Source of the DNA: Sabulibacter ruber
GTDB lineage: Bacteria > Bacteroidota > Bacteroidia > Cytophagales > Hymenobacteraceae
Direction: 5' to 3'
NCBI RefSeq assembly: GCF_017355955.1
Contig: NZ_JAFFID010000001.1
Location: 992,001-1,056,000 of the forward strand
DNA length: 64,000 bases
Made by a program: the position numbers and the translations under genes. The notes beneath the pieces are model-generated. The model saw only the letters and a program-made list of their open reading frames with translations, searched no databases and was not told the DNA's origin. How positions within the stretch are numbered: position 1 is the first letter of the stretch; each line of letters starts with the position of its first letter. This document shows, piece by piece, positions 1 to 7,779 of the stretch.

Positions 1-845
1 CGGCTAATTCTCTGTGGCTGAACAATGATTTCCAAGTACTGGCCCCATTTGTGAGTACCAACCAGAACTACTTTCAGGCCACCGTGAAGGAGCTGGATTT
101 TTCGTCTTCCGGAGCCAAGGAGGAAATCAACAATTGGGTGACCGAGAAAACCAAGGGCAAGATCAAAACCATTGTGGACCAGGTGCGGCCCGACCACCTG
201 ATGTTCCTGATCAACGCCATCTACTTTAAAGGCACCTGGACCTACCAATTTGATAAGAACCTGACCCAACCCCGGCCCTTTAAGCTGGAAGACGGCAGCA
301 CGATATCGCACCCGTTTATGAACCTGAAGAAAGGCCGTTACCTCACCTACCGCGACGCCACCAAACAGGTCATTGACCTGCCTTACGGCAACAAGCAGTA
401 CAGCATGACGCTGGTTGTGCCGGGCCAGAACCACACCGTGCAGGATATTTTACCAGAATTGTCGGTGAACAACCTGAACAAGTGGCTCTCTGAAGCCGAT
501 TCATCGTCGCTGGAACTGTACATGCCTAAATTTAAACTTGAGTTGAAGTACTCTGAGAACCTGAAAACCGCCCTGAAAAACCTGGGCATGGGCGTGGCCT
601 TCACTGACCAGGCCGATTTTAGCCGTATGATTCCTGGCGGTGGATTGAGCATTTCAGAGGTAAACCACAAAACATTTGTAGAGGTGAACGAAGAAGGCAC
701 CGAAGCCGCCGCGGCTACCTCGGTGGGTATTGTGGTCACGTCTCTGCCGCCATCCATTACGGTGGACAAACCCTTTGTTTTCCTGATCAGGGAGAAATCT
801 ACCAACGCCATCCTGTTCATCGGCAAGCTGATGCGGCCTGAGTAA
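1..845 (+). CDS. Serpin family protease inhibitor (5' end outside window)
   Basis: The reading frame is open from base 3, so this is the C-terminal part of a serpin whose start lies upstream. Serpins trap serine or cysteine proteases by inserting a cleaved reactive-centre loop into a beta sheet. The serpin hallmarks are visible: an ANSLW strand at the very start, the breach/hinge stretch EVNEEGTEAAAAT, and the C-terminal pattern KPFVFLIREKSTNAILFIGK. The small-residue hinge is the inhibitory type, so it probably still inhibits. Counting from the hinge places P1 near Thr-Ser in the loop segment VVTSLPP, which suggests small or aliphatic specificity; this is inference. Any signal peptide or lipobox would be outside the window. 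A terminator hairpin follows the stop. Confidence 0.93.
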   Translation, partial: ANSLWLNNDFQVLAPFVSTNQNYFQATVKELDFSSSGAKEEINNWVTEKTKGKIKTIVDQVRPDHLMFLINAIYFKGTWTYQFDKNLTQPRPFKLEDGSTISHPFMNLKKGRYLTYRDATKQVIDLPYGNKQYSMTLVVPGQNHTVQDILPELSVNNLNKWLSEADSSSLELYMPKFKLELKYSENLKTALKNLGMGVAFTDQADFSRMIPGGGLSISEVNHKTFVEVNEEGTEAAAATSVGIVVTSLPPSITVDKPFVFLIREKSTNAILFIGKLMRPE

Positions 846-877
846 CTCAAACCAACCTTCAACCAACCGGAAACAGA

Positions 878-925
878 AAACCCGTTTTAGGGCCATTTAC
901 TCAAAAAGGGCACTAAAACGGGTTT
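878..925 (+). terminator. Terminator after serpin gene
   Basis: Inverted repeat AAACCCGTTTTAG / CTAAAACGGGTTT followed by a T-rich run (TATTTTTT). It sits between the serpin stop and the convergent methyltransferase gene and probably serves both strands. Confidence 0.75.
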
Positions 926-955
926 ATTTTTTGGAACACCTATCAGGAAATCCGG

Positions 956-1047
956 CACTCACTCACTCACTCACTCACTCACTCACTCACTCACTCACTC
1001 ACTCACTCACTCACTCACTCACTCACTCACTCACTCACTCACTCACT
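956..1047. repeat. Tetranucleotide microsatellite (CACT)23
   Basis: Exactly 23 uninterrupted copies of CACT (AGTG on the minus strand). The minus-strand methyltransferase gene runs into it. Its last codons and TGA stop (1035-1037) are made of repeat units, because a GTGA tetramer gives a stop in any frame within a few codons. Copy-number change should therefore barely alter the protein but would change the 3' UTR length. Confidence 0.97.
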
Positions 1048-2207
1048 TTCCGGCTGCCCCGGTACAGTTCGTATTTGAACAGGCGGCACTCAATTGGGCC
1101 GTTGTAGAGCGGGATACGGCGTGAAGGTTTCAGGCCGATGTACTTGGCGGCCTCCAGATTTCCGGTAAAGATGCAGGCATCCCAGTCCTGGAAATTGGCT
1201 TTGAGCGTATCTCCGATGGTTTTGTAAAGGCCGTTGATCTCGCGCTCATCCCCGATACGCTCTCCGTAGGGAGGGTTCATGATCAGCAAACCTTTGTCGG
1301 TGGGTTTCATGGCGTCTTTAAAATCCAGTTCCTTTACGCGCACAAACTCATCCAGCTCGGCGTACTCCAGGTTCTGGAAGGTGGCTTCCACAAAATCGGG
1401 GTCAATGTCTGAGCCGTAGATCTCCACCTCGTTTTCCAGGTCTTCTTTGGCCACGGTATCCTGGTACACACGCCGGTACAGGGCGGCATCATAGTCGGGC
1501 CAACGCATGAACCCGTAATCTTTGCGGTACACGCCCGGGGCTATGTTGTGGGCCAGCATGGCCGCCTCGGTGAGGAACGTGCCGGAGCCGCACATGGGGT
1601 CATACAGCGGGGTTTTCTTGTCCCAGCCGCTCAGGAGCAGAATGCCAGCGGCCAGTACCTCGTTCAGCGGAGCCACGTTGGTCTGCTGCCGGTAGCCACG
1701 ACGATGCAGCGAATCGCCGGAGGAGTCCAGGGCCAGGGTTACGATGTTTTCGTGCATGTGCAGGTTCAGACGGACATCGGGCGTGGTCACGTCAATATTG
1801 GGACGCCGGCCGGTCTTCTCCCGGAACTGGTCTACAATGGCGTCTTTGGTCAACTGCGATACATACAGGGAGTGCTCAAACGTGGACCGCGAAACCACCG
1901 CGTTGATGGCGAAGGTATCGTTCAGGCTCATGTACAGGTCCCAGTCAATCTCGCGCACTTTCAGATACAGCTCTTTTTCATCGCGGGCCTTGAACTGAGC
2001 AAACGGCTTAAGGATGCGGATAGCGGTGCGGCAGCAGATATTGGCCTGGTACATCAGGTACTGGTTTCCGCTGAAGGTCACAGCCCGCACGCCCGGTTTC
2101 ACGTAAAGCGCCCCTAATTCCCGAAGCTCCTGGGCCAGAACTTCCTCCAACCCCGCCAGGGTGGTTGCAGTCATATTGAAATTGCCGGTTGCTTTGGTTT
2201 TGGCCAT
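1035..2207 (-). CDS. rlmL: THUMP-domain class I SAM-dependent RNA methyltransferase
   Basis: 390 residues, matching the RlmL N-half/YpsC-like family that makes N2-methylguanosine in 23S rRNA. The N-terminal ~160 residues form the THUMP RNA-binding region. A Rossmann methyltransferase follows, with the SAM-binding motif DPMCGSGTFLTEAA and the catalytic NPPYGERIG typical of exocyclic-amine N-methylases. It lacks the second RlmK methyltransferase half of E. coli RlmL, as is usual outside gammaproteobacteria. The ATG start at 2207 gives the normal MAKTK-like N terminus. The C terminus (RKVSE) is encoded at the edge of the CACT microsatellite. The gene stands alone, convergent with the serpin gene. 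Exact target base is inferred from the family. Confidence 0.88.
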   Translation of the reverse strand: MAKTKATGNFNMTATTLAGLEEVLAQELRELGALYVKPGVRAVTFSGNQYLMYQANICCRTAIRILKPFAQFKARDEKELYLKVREIDWDLYMSLNDTFAINAVVSRSTFEHSLYVSQLTKDAIVDQFREKTGRRPNIDVTTPDVRLNLHMHENIVTLALDSSGDSLHRRGYRQQTNVAPLNEVLAAGILLLSGWDKKTPLYDPMCGSGTFLTEAAMLAHNIAPGVYRKDYGFMRWPDYDAALYRRVYQDTVAKEDLENEVEIYGSDIDPDFVEATFQNLEYAELDEFVRVKELDFKDAMKPTDKGLLIMNPPYGERIGDEREINGLYKTIGDTLKANFQDWDACIFTGNLEAAKYIGLKPSRRIPLYNGPIECRLFKYELYRGSRKVSE

Positions 2208-2376
2208 AGAGGTGGAGCGTTAAATAGGATGATTTTATTTGGAGCGCAATTTCGTAAAAAAGCACCGATAAAGGCATGCCTTGAGTCTCAGGTTTCTTCT
2301 TTTAGGATTAACCCTGCTGTTTTCTGGCTTGAGATCGCAATTGAAAGCAAAAAACAGAAATCTTAGGGCCGAATGG

Positions 2377-2406
2377 TTTGCGGGAAAAAGATATTTCATA
2401 ATATTG
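2377..2406 (+). promoter_or_regulatory. Candidate Bacteroidetes promoter for the sugar transporter
   Basis: TTTG at 2377-2380, 18 nt spacer, then TAATATTG at 2399-2406, one mismatch from the TAnnTTTG -7 box. It lies 30 nt upstream of the ATG at 2436. Confidence 0.4.
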
Positions 2407-2435
2407 GTATTCTAGCGAAACCCTACCTATAAAAT

Positions 2436-3731
2436 ATGTCTAAAGTAATGTCTTCTTCTCCCTCTGGGCAGGCCACCCAAGCACCGCCTACCAATTATGC
2501 CAAGTCCATGGCCATTATTGGGGCCTTGTTCTTTGTGTTCGGGTTTGTGACCTGGCTCAATTCCGTCCTTATCCCTTACCTGAAAATTGCCTGTGAGCTC
2601 AACAACTTTGAGTCTTACCTGGTTGCGTTCGCTTTCTACATTGCCTATCTGGTGATGGGTATTCCGGCGGGTTGGCTCCTGAAACAGACAGGGTATAAAA
2701 AAGGCATGTCGGCGGGTTTGGTGATCATTGCAGTGGGGGCTTTGGTGTTTATACCGGCCGCCATAACCCGTACCTACGCCTTGTTTTTGTTAGGATTGTT
2801 TGTGCAGGGAACCGGTTTAACGGTACTGCAGGCGGCGGTAAACCCGTACATCTCCATCATTGGTCCGCCCGAAAGCGCCGCCAAACGCATCAGTATCATG
2901 GGTATCTGCAACAAAATTGCGGGTTCCGCTGCTCCCTTCGTGTTGGGTAGCATAGTTTTGGCCGGAGCCGATCAATTGGTAGCTAGCCTGGCCAACATGG
3001 ATGCCGCCCAGAAAGCCGCTGAACTGGATGCTTTGGCCTCGCGCGTGATCACTCCTTACCTGGTGATCATGGCCGTTTTGATCGCGTTGGCCATCTTCAC
3101 CTTCTTCTCCGGTCTGCCCGAAGTGGATACAGAGCAGGAAGACGAAGCTGTAGCTGCTGCCAATACTGGTAAAACCAGCGTATTCCAGTTCCCACATCTG
3201 GTGATTGGTGTGATCAGTCTTTTCCTGTACGTGGGCGTGGAAGTAATGGCCGGTGATACCGTGGTGAGCTACGCCTCCACTCAAGGAATTCCGCTGGATG
3301 AAGCGCCTCGTTTCACCACCTTCACGTTGTGGGCTATGATTGCCGGATACGTGATCGGGATTATTGCCATCCCTAAATACCTGAGCCAACAGAAAGCCCT
3401 GCAGATCTGCGCCTTTTTGGGCGTGATTTTCACATTAGCGGCCATTTTCACGGATGGTTACGTGTCTGTGCTGAGTATCTCTTTGTTGGGTCTGGCTAAC
3501 TCGCTGATGTGGCCTGCTATCTTCCCGCTGGCTATTGCTGATCTGGGCCGATTCACCAAAATGGGCTCCTCGCTGCTGATCATGGGCATCGCCGGGGGCG
3601 CCTTGCTCCCGCTGCTGTACGGCTACCTGGTGGATTTGGTGAACGCCCAGCAAGCCTACTGGATGATGGTGCCTTGCTACCTGTTTATCCTGTATTTCGC
3701 CGCGGTGGGGTACAAAATCAGAACCAGATAA
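2436..3731 (+). CDS. FucP/GluP-type sugar MFS transporter
   Basis: 431 residues with about twelve hydrophobic helices; inner-membrane proton/sugar symporter of the FucP (fucose, glucose/galactose) MFS branch. Family-typical features include the first helix block with FVFGFVTWLNSVLIPYLK, the NPYISIIGPP motif after helix 4 with its Asn, and SLMWPAIFPLAIADLGRFTKMGSS near helix 10. The sugar cannot be read from the sequence; glucose, galactose, fucose and N-acetylglucosamine are all handled by relatives, and in Bacteroidetes such genes often serve hexose uptake. It is monocistronic, with its own candidate promoter upstream and a terminator at 3777. Confidence 0.9.
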   Translation: MSKVMSSSPSGQATQAPPTNYAKSMAIIGALFFVFGFVTWLNSVLIPYLKIACELNNFESYLVAFAFYIAYLVMGIPAGWLLKQTGYKKGMSAGLVIIAVGALVFIPAAITRTYALFLLGLFVQGTGLTVLQAAVNPYISIIGPPESAAKRISIMGICNKIAGSAAPFVLGSIVLAGADQLVASLANMDAAQKAAELDALASRVITPYLVIMAVLIALAIFTFFSGLPEVDTEQEDEAVAAANTGKTSVFQFPHLVIGVISLFLYVGVEVMAGDTVVSYASTQGIPLDEAPRFTTFTLWAMIAGYVIGIIAIPKYLSQQKALQICAFLGVIFTLAAIFTDGYVSVLSISLLGLANSLMWPAIFPLAIADLGRFTKMGSSLLIMGIAGGALLPLLYGYLVDLVNAQQAYWMMVPCYLFILYFAAVGYKIRTR

Positions 3732-3776
3732 GTTATTCCGTTTAGAGCTGTTTTCCTGAAATCGGCCTCATAACAG

Positions 3777-3807
3777 AAAAGCCATCTCTCCCCGGGGTGG
3801 CTTTTTT
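3777..3807 (+). terminator. Terminator after sugar transporter
   Basis: AAAAGCCA / TGGCTTTT stem around a C/G-rich loop, ending in a six-T run. Confidence 0.8.
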
Positions 3808-3846
3808 GTTTACGATCCCTGTAACGGAATATTTTGGATAGTTGCG

Positions 3847-3854
3847 TACTTTTG
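3847..3854 (+). promoter_or_regulatory. -7 box upstream of murB
   Basis: TACTTTTG is a perfect TAnnTTTG match, 22 nt before the murB ATG. No clear -33 TTTG at the ideal distance. Confidence 0.5.
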
Positions 3855-3876
3855 CCCTGCATACCACGTACCGTAC

Positions 3877-4896
3877 ATGACCATTCAGAGAAACGCCTCC
3901 CTCTTTCCTTACAATACCTTCGGCATTGACGCGAAAGCCACCCTTCTGGCCGAGTTCACCTCGGTGGAAGAGCTGCGCGAGTTGCTACAGAACCCCGAAG
4001 TGAAAGCCTTGCCCTTGTTAATTCTGGGAGGTGGTAGCAACGTGCTGCTCACCCAGGATGTACAGGCTGCCGTGTTACTGAACCGCATCAAAGGTATTTC
4101 ACAGACGGAGGAAACCGATGGGAAACATGTGTTGGTGACTTCGGGCAGTGGTGAGACGTGGCATGAATTGGTGTTGTACACCCTGGAACATGATCTGGGC
4201 GGTATTGAGAACCTTTCCCTTATTCCGGGCACCGTGGGTGCGGCGCCTTTGCAGAACATTGGAGCGTACGGCGTGGAGTTGAAAGACACGTTCCATTCTT
4301 TGGAAGCCCTGGAGATTGCCACCGGCGAGTTAGTGTCCTTCAACCGGGAGCAGTGCGGCTTTGGTTACCGCGAGAGTGTTTTCAAACGCGAAGCGAAAGG
4401 CAAATACATCGTGACTTCGGTGACGCTGCGGCTAACCAAAGAACACACGTTCAACACTTCCTACGGCGCCATCCAGGACACCTTGGCTCAGCAGCAGGTA
4501 AAGGAATTAAGCCTGAAAGCGATCAGCGAGGCGGTGTGCCACATCCGGAGAAGCAAACTCCCCGATCCGGCTAAGATTGGCAACGCCGGTTCCTTCTTCA
4601 AGAACCCTGAGATTCCGCTGGCCCAGTTTGAGATCCTGAAAGCGCAGTATCCCGGCATCCCCGGTTACCCGGTGAGCCCCGAGACCGTCAAGGTTCCGGC
4701 GGGTTGGCTCATAGAGCAGTGCGGCTGGAAAGGCAAGGTGCTGGGCAAACACGGCGTGCACAAAGATCAGGCGCTGGTGCTGGTGAACTACGGCGGCGCC
4801 ACCGGCAACGAGGTAAAGGCACTGGCCTACGAGATCATCCAATCAGTGGAAGAGAAATTCGGGATTAGGCTCACCCCGGAGGTAAACATCATCTAA
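3877..4896 (+). CDS. murB: UDP-N-acetylenolpyruvoylglucosamine reductase MurB
   Basis: 339 residues, essentially the length of E. coli type I MurB. It reduces UDP-GlcNAc-enolpyruvate to UDP-MurNAc with NADPH and FAD, the second committed step of cytoplasmic peptidoglycan precursor synthesis. Visible motifs are the FAD-binding LILGGGSNVLLT, the core IPGTVGAAPLQNIGAYG, the type I YRESVFK segment, the catalytic-serine motif NAGSFFKNP, and the C-terminal LTPEVN with the expected Glu. The start MTIQRNASLFPYNTFGI aligns with the family. It is followed after 12 nt by a HEAT-like gene, so the two probably share a transcript from the -7 box at 3847. Confidence 0.97.
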   Translation: MTIQRNASLFPYNTFGIDAKATLLAEFTSVEELRELLQNPEVKALPLLILGGGSNVLLTQDVQAAVLLNRIKGISQTEETDGKHVLVTSGSGETWHELVLYTLEHDLGGIENLSLIPGTVGAAPLQNIGAYGVELKDTFHSLEALEIATGELVSFNREQCGFGYRESVFKREAKGKYIVTSVTLRLTKEHTFNTSYGAIQDTLAQQQVKELSLKAISEAVCHIRRSKLPDPAKIGNAGSFFKNPEIPLAQFEILKAQYPGIPGYPVSPETVKVPAGWLIEQCGWKGKVLGKHGVHKDQALVLVNYGGATGNEVKALAYEIIQSVEEKFGIRLTPEVNII

Positions 4897-4908
4897 GCCT
4901 CCCGTCAG

Positions 4909-5439
4909 ATGACTTCTGCTGAGCTGATGGTACTCCTATCCGAAGGGAAACCCAAAGGGAAAGGCTTCGCTGATGACGTGGCCCAGCACGTGCTTGAGCA
5001 GGGCGAGGATGCCTTGGCCGAGCTTTGGCCCGCGTTGTACCATTCAGATAAAATCCTCAGAGGCAGAGCGGCACACGCCGTAGAGTCCATCGCTAAAAAG
5101 CAGCCGCAGTGGTTTACTCCGTATAAAGAGGAAATCCTCCGGGAGTTGGCTAAACCTGAGCTGGACCCTGCGTTTAACTTTTACATTCCACCGCTGCTGG
5201 GACTGCTTTCCTGGACCGAAGAGGAAGTGCCACCAGTGATTGACCTCCTGCAGTACTGGTTGCAGCACCTGGACCATCAGTTTGTGAAAGCTTTCTGTTT
5301 GCAGTCTTTGACCGATATCGCGCTGCAGCACACCTGGCTTCAAAACGAGGTAGAGGAACTGGTGCATCAGCACATGGCCAAAGGCGGCAAAGCCATCAAC
5401 GCCCGAGGCAGGATGTTACTAAAACTACTACAGAAATAA
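4909..5439 (+). CDS. HEAT-repeat-like helical protein
   Basis: 176 residues, almost entirely predicted alpha-helical, with repeating pairs such as ALYHSDKILRGRAAHAVESIAK and LLQYWLQHLDHQFVKAFCLQSLTDIA that resemble HEAT/adaptin-type repeats. No signal peptide or catalytic motif is seen, so a cytoplasmic protein-binding scaffold is likely. It starts 12 nt after murB and shares the terminator at 5443, so it is co-transcribed. Linkage to murB is common among Cytophagales, but no function is known to me. Confidence 0.7.
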   Translation: MTSAELMVLLSEGKPKGKGFADDVAQHVLEQGEDALAELWPALYHSDKILRGRAAHAVESIAKKQPQWFTPYKEEILRELAKPELDPAFNFYIPPLLGLLSWTEEEVPPVIDLLQYWLQHLDHQFVKAFCLQSLTDIALQHTWLQNEVEELVHQHMAKGGKAINARGRMLLKLLQK

Positions 5440-5442
5440 AGT

Positions 5443-5473
5443 AGGCCGGAAGCAATCCCGGCCTTTCCGTTTT
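5443..5473. terminator. Terminator between convergent genes
   Basis: AGGCCGG / CCGGCCT stem with an AAGCAATC-type loop, followed by TTCCGTTTT. It ends the murB unit and may also serve the minus-strand gene that stops at 5520. Confidence 0.75.
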
Positions 5474-5519
5474 AAGCATAATTTTCGCAAAACAGGCCTA
5501 AATCTGCCGCTTGCTCATC

Positions 5520-7340
5520 TCACAGCTTTACAATTCGGTGGGTTTGCTGCGTAGTGTTGTTCTGGAGTACCAGCGTATAATTACCGGCGGGAAGATTAGC
5601 CAATGATACAACCATTCTCCTACTTGAAGCGAACTCTACCTGTTGTTCCTGCACGGTTTGCCCCAAACTATTGACCAATTTCAGAGCGTACCTTTTCTCT
5701 TTCACCTCCGGGGCCAGCTCTAGGGTCAGGGTCTCCGCGGCAGGATTAGGAAAGGCCAGTACTTTTCGGTTCCAATCCCGGTCTTCCTCAGAACTGGAAA
5801 GGGTGTTCTCGTACTTCACCAGGAACGCATCCATGTTCTGCCCTTGGGCCGATCTGGTCACCGGCATCATTCCCTCAGAGTTGAAGTTCAAGGTCCCCTG
5901 AAAGCCGCCGGCCAGGTAAACCTTGAAAGCATCGGTGAGAATGGCGGTTCCTACCTGGTCCTGAGCGTTCCCGATGGCTCTGGTCCAGACAAAACCACCG
6001 CTGCCAGGTCCGTATTTGAGCAGAAACAGGTCTCTCTGCCCGGCATTGGTCTTGATAACCGGTGATGGACTATGGCCAGGCACACCGTTATGGGAAGCGT
6101 ATAGGTTCACATCGGTGGTGGCGTCAAAATACCCCGTGACATATAAGCCAAATCGGTCCACCGCCAGGTCCGTGAGGTAATCTTTGCCGGCACCTCCCAC
6201 GCCATGGAGCCATATTGTTTTACCAGTGTTTTTGTCAACTTTGGCCAAAAACGCATCGTTTTCGCCTTTGCAGCCCAGCTCCCACATACCGTTCTGGGTA
6301 GACGGAAACTGGATGGTGAACTCAGCGGCTGTATTGGTGGAGAACCAGCCTGTCATATAGATTCCGGTGTCATCCAAGGCAAGGGCGTTCACCCAGGAGA
6401 AGGAGAAAGTGCCGCGGGTTTGCTCCAACCAGTCCAGTTCGCCGGTACCCGGATGGTAGCGCGCCCAAAAGACATTGCGGCTACCACCCTGGCTGGAAAT
6501 CACCTCGGGTCTGGTGCCGTTTAAATTGAAATCCGCTTCTCCGGAGAATACGCCGCCCACAAACAAGCCATCGTCGTTAGCGGCAATCGCACTGATGGCC
6601 TCGCCGTTCACCCCTCCTACCCCACGCCACCAGGTGGTAGAGCCGTCCTGCTCATTCAACTTCATCAGGAAACCATCGGCAGAGCCCATGCTGGTTTTCA
6701 GCAGCGCCGCTCCCCCGGCATTGAAATTCAGTTCGCCCAGAAAAGCGCCGGATACAAACAACTCTCCGTGCGACGTAGCCATCCTAACATTGTACACCCC
6801 ATTTCCCGTCTGATCTCCTGAGATTAGTTTCACCCACCTGAACTCCCCTGTTTCCAGGGCGTACTTCGCCACGAAGCCATTGGGGAAATACCCGGACTGG
6901 CCATTAACATCGGGGCCATTGATCTCCCCTGTAGATCCATTCGGGTTTACGTTCAGTTCTCCGCGAAACAGCCCCGAAACGTAAATAGCCGAGGCATTAA
7001 CCGCCAGGTCTATATCTTCCACCAGGCCGGCTCCGGTGATGGTTTTTACCCACTCTAAGCTTCCGTTGGGCGTATACTTGGAGATAAAGGCGCCTTGGGC
7101 TCCCTGGCTCTGAATAGAAGTGGTTCCCAACTGCGCGTTCCCCTGGAAAGTACCCGCCATGTACACGTTCCCCTCAGGATCTTTGGCCAGTGCCGAAGCG
7201 GCGCTGTGGCGAGGGGTGGCACCGGCGGTTCCGCTTGCCGTTTGCATCCAGAGCACGTGCGCGGAGACCTGCGAGAAAGCCTCCTTGGGCAGCAGGTAAA
7301 ACAAGCAGATCAGGAACAGAACGTAAACAGATGCCTTCAT
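5520..7340 (-). CDS. Secreted SBBP beta-propeller protein with T9SS C-terminal sorting domain
   Basis: 606 residues. An N-terminal Sec signal peptide (MKASVYVLFLICLFYLL...AFSQ) is followed by about eight repeats of ~55 residues with the SBBP pattern (LYVSGAF.G.LNFN... DGFLMKLN...G...W...), expected to fold as a beta-propeller. Residues ~530-606 form a type A type IX sorting domain: FPNPAAETLTLEL, SLGQTVQEQQV, and a terminal LPAGNYTLVLQ...RIVKL. It should therefore be exported to the cell surface or medium by the T9SS and probably anchored. The ligand is unknown. The gene is monocistronic; the 440-bp upstream gap holds a MITE-like element rather than a recognisable promoter. Confidence 0.9.
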   Translation of the reverse strand: MKASVYVLFLICLFYLLPKEAFSQVSAHVLWMQTASGTAGATPRHSAASALAKDPEGNVYMAGTFQGNAQLGTTSIQSQGAQGAFISKYTPNGSLEWVKTITGAGLVEDIDLAVNASAIYVSGLFRGELNVNPNGSTGEINGPDVNGQSGYFPNGFVAKYALETGEFRWVKLISGDQTGNGVYNVRMATSHGELFVSGAFLGELNFNAGGAALLKTSMGSADGFLMKLNEQDGSTTWWRGVGGVNGEAISAIAANDDGLFVGGVFSGEADFNLNGTRPEVISSQGGSRNVFWARYHPGTGELDWLEQTRGTFSFSWVNALALDDTGIYMTGWFSTNTAAEFTIQFPSTQNGMWELGCKGENDAFLAKVDKNTGKTIWLHGVGGAGKDYLTDLAVDRFGLYVTGYFDATTDVNLYASHNGVPGHSPSPVIKTNAGQRDLFLLKYGPGSGGFVWTRAIGNAQDQVGTAILTDAFKVYLAGGFQGTLNFNSEGMMPVTRSAQGQNMDAFLVKYENTLSSSEEDRDWNRKVLAFPNPAAETLTLELAPEVKEKRYALKLVNSLGQTVQEQQVEFASSRRMVVSLANLPAGNYTLVLQNNTTQQTHRIVKL

Positions 7341-7449
7341 ACGATTGAATCTTTGATTTAAATTAGTCTATAAATTCAAAGATCCCTATATAATCAAAAA
7401 GGTTGCATGTCAATGACATACAACCTTTCAAGGGGAGGTATTTTATATA

Positions 7450-7650
7450 TTTGCCACCTCTCCGGTTCGCCGGTGTTGTTTAGCGATTTTCGCTGTTGTT
7501 GGTGTTCGCCGTTGTTGGTGTTATCACCAACAACTACTAATCAGCTCAGTTTAAGGGGAATTTTTAGAAATGAGCCTGGAAAGTATTGTTGGTGATAACA
7601 CCAACAATGGCACAATGGCACGGAACACTAACAACGGCACAGATGGCAAA
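7450..7650. repeat. MITE-like inverted element with two GTTGGTG palindromes
   Basis: Gene-free stretch with terminal inverted repeats TTTGCCACCT (7450-7459) and AGATGGCAAA (7641-7650). It contains two 24-nt palindromes, GTTGTTGGTG-TTAT-CACCAACAAC (7511-7534) and ATTGTTGGTG-ATAA-CACCAACAAT (7585-7608). They are near reverse complements of each other, with loops TTAT and ATAA. Flanking GGTGTTCGCC/GGCACAATGGCAC segments also mirror. This looks like a non-coding mobile or repetitive element; no transposase is nearby. Confidence 0.6.
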
Positions 7651-7688
7651 GATTGCTAGGATTATGCCCAAGTAGTGGCTACATCTGA

Positions 7689-7733
7689 AAAACAGAAAGG
7701 GAGCCCAGCTTATGCTGACTCCCTTTCTGTTTC
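7689..7733 (-). terminator. Terminator after mutS2
   Basis: Fourteen-base perfect stem AAACAGAAAGGGAG / CTCCCTTTCTGTTT with T-rich tails on both strands; lies 47 nt past the mutS2 stop. Confidence 0.8.
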
Positions 7734-7779
7734 TTATCATTTCAGGCCTGTTATCTTGAAAGGTGGCCCAAAACGTACT

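Noticed and set aside
102-109. Apparent loss of the canonical TOPRIM DxDxREGE motif in topoisomerase III (protein positions 102-109, gene 13013-15481)
   Set aside because: GDAGQEGE is, as far as I know, the normal version in Bacteroidetes TopB proteins, so it is not a defect.
956-1047. Possible CRISPR-like array
   Set aside because: It is a simple tetranucleotide tract with no spacers; no cas genes in the window.
7407-7595. 62-codon plus-strand ORF in the gap upstream of the T9SS protein
   Set aside because: Runs through the palindromic repeat element and has no coding signature.
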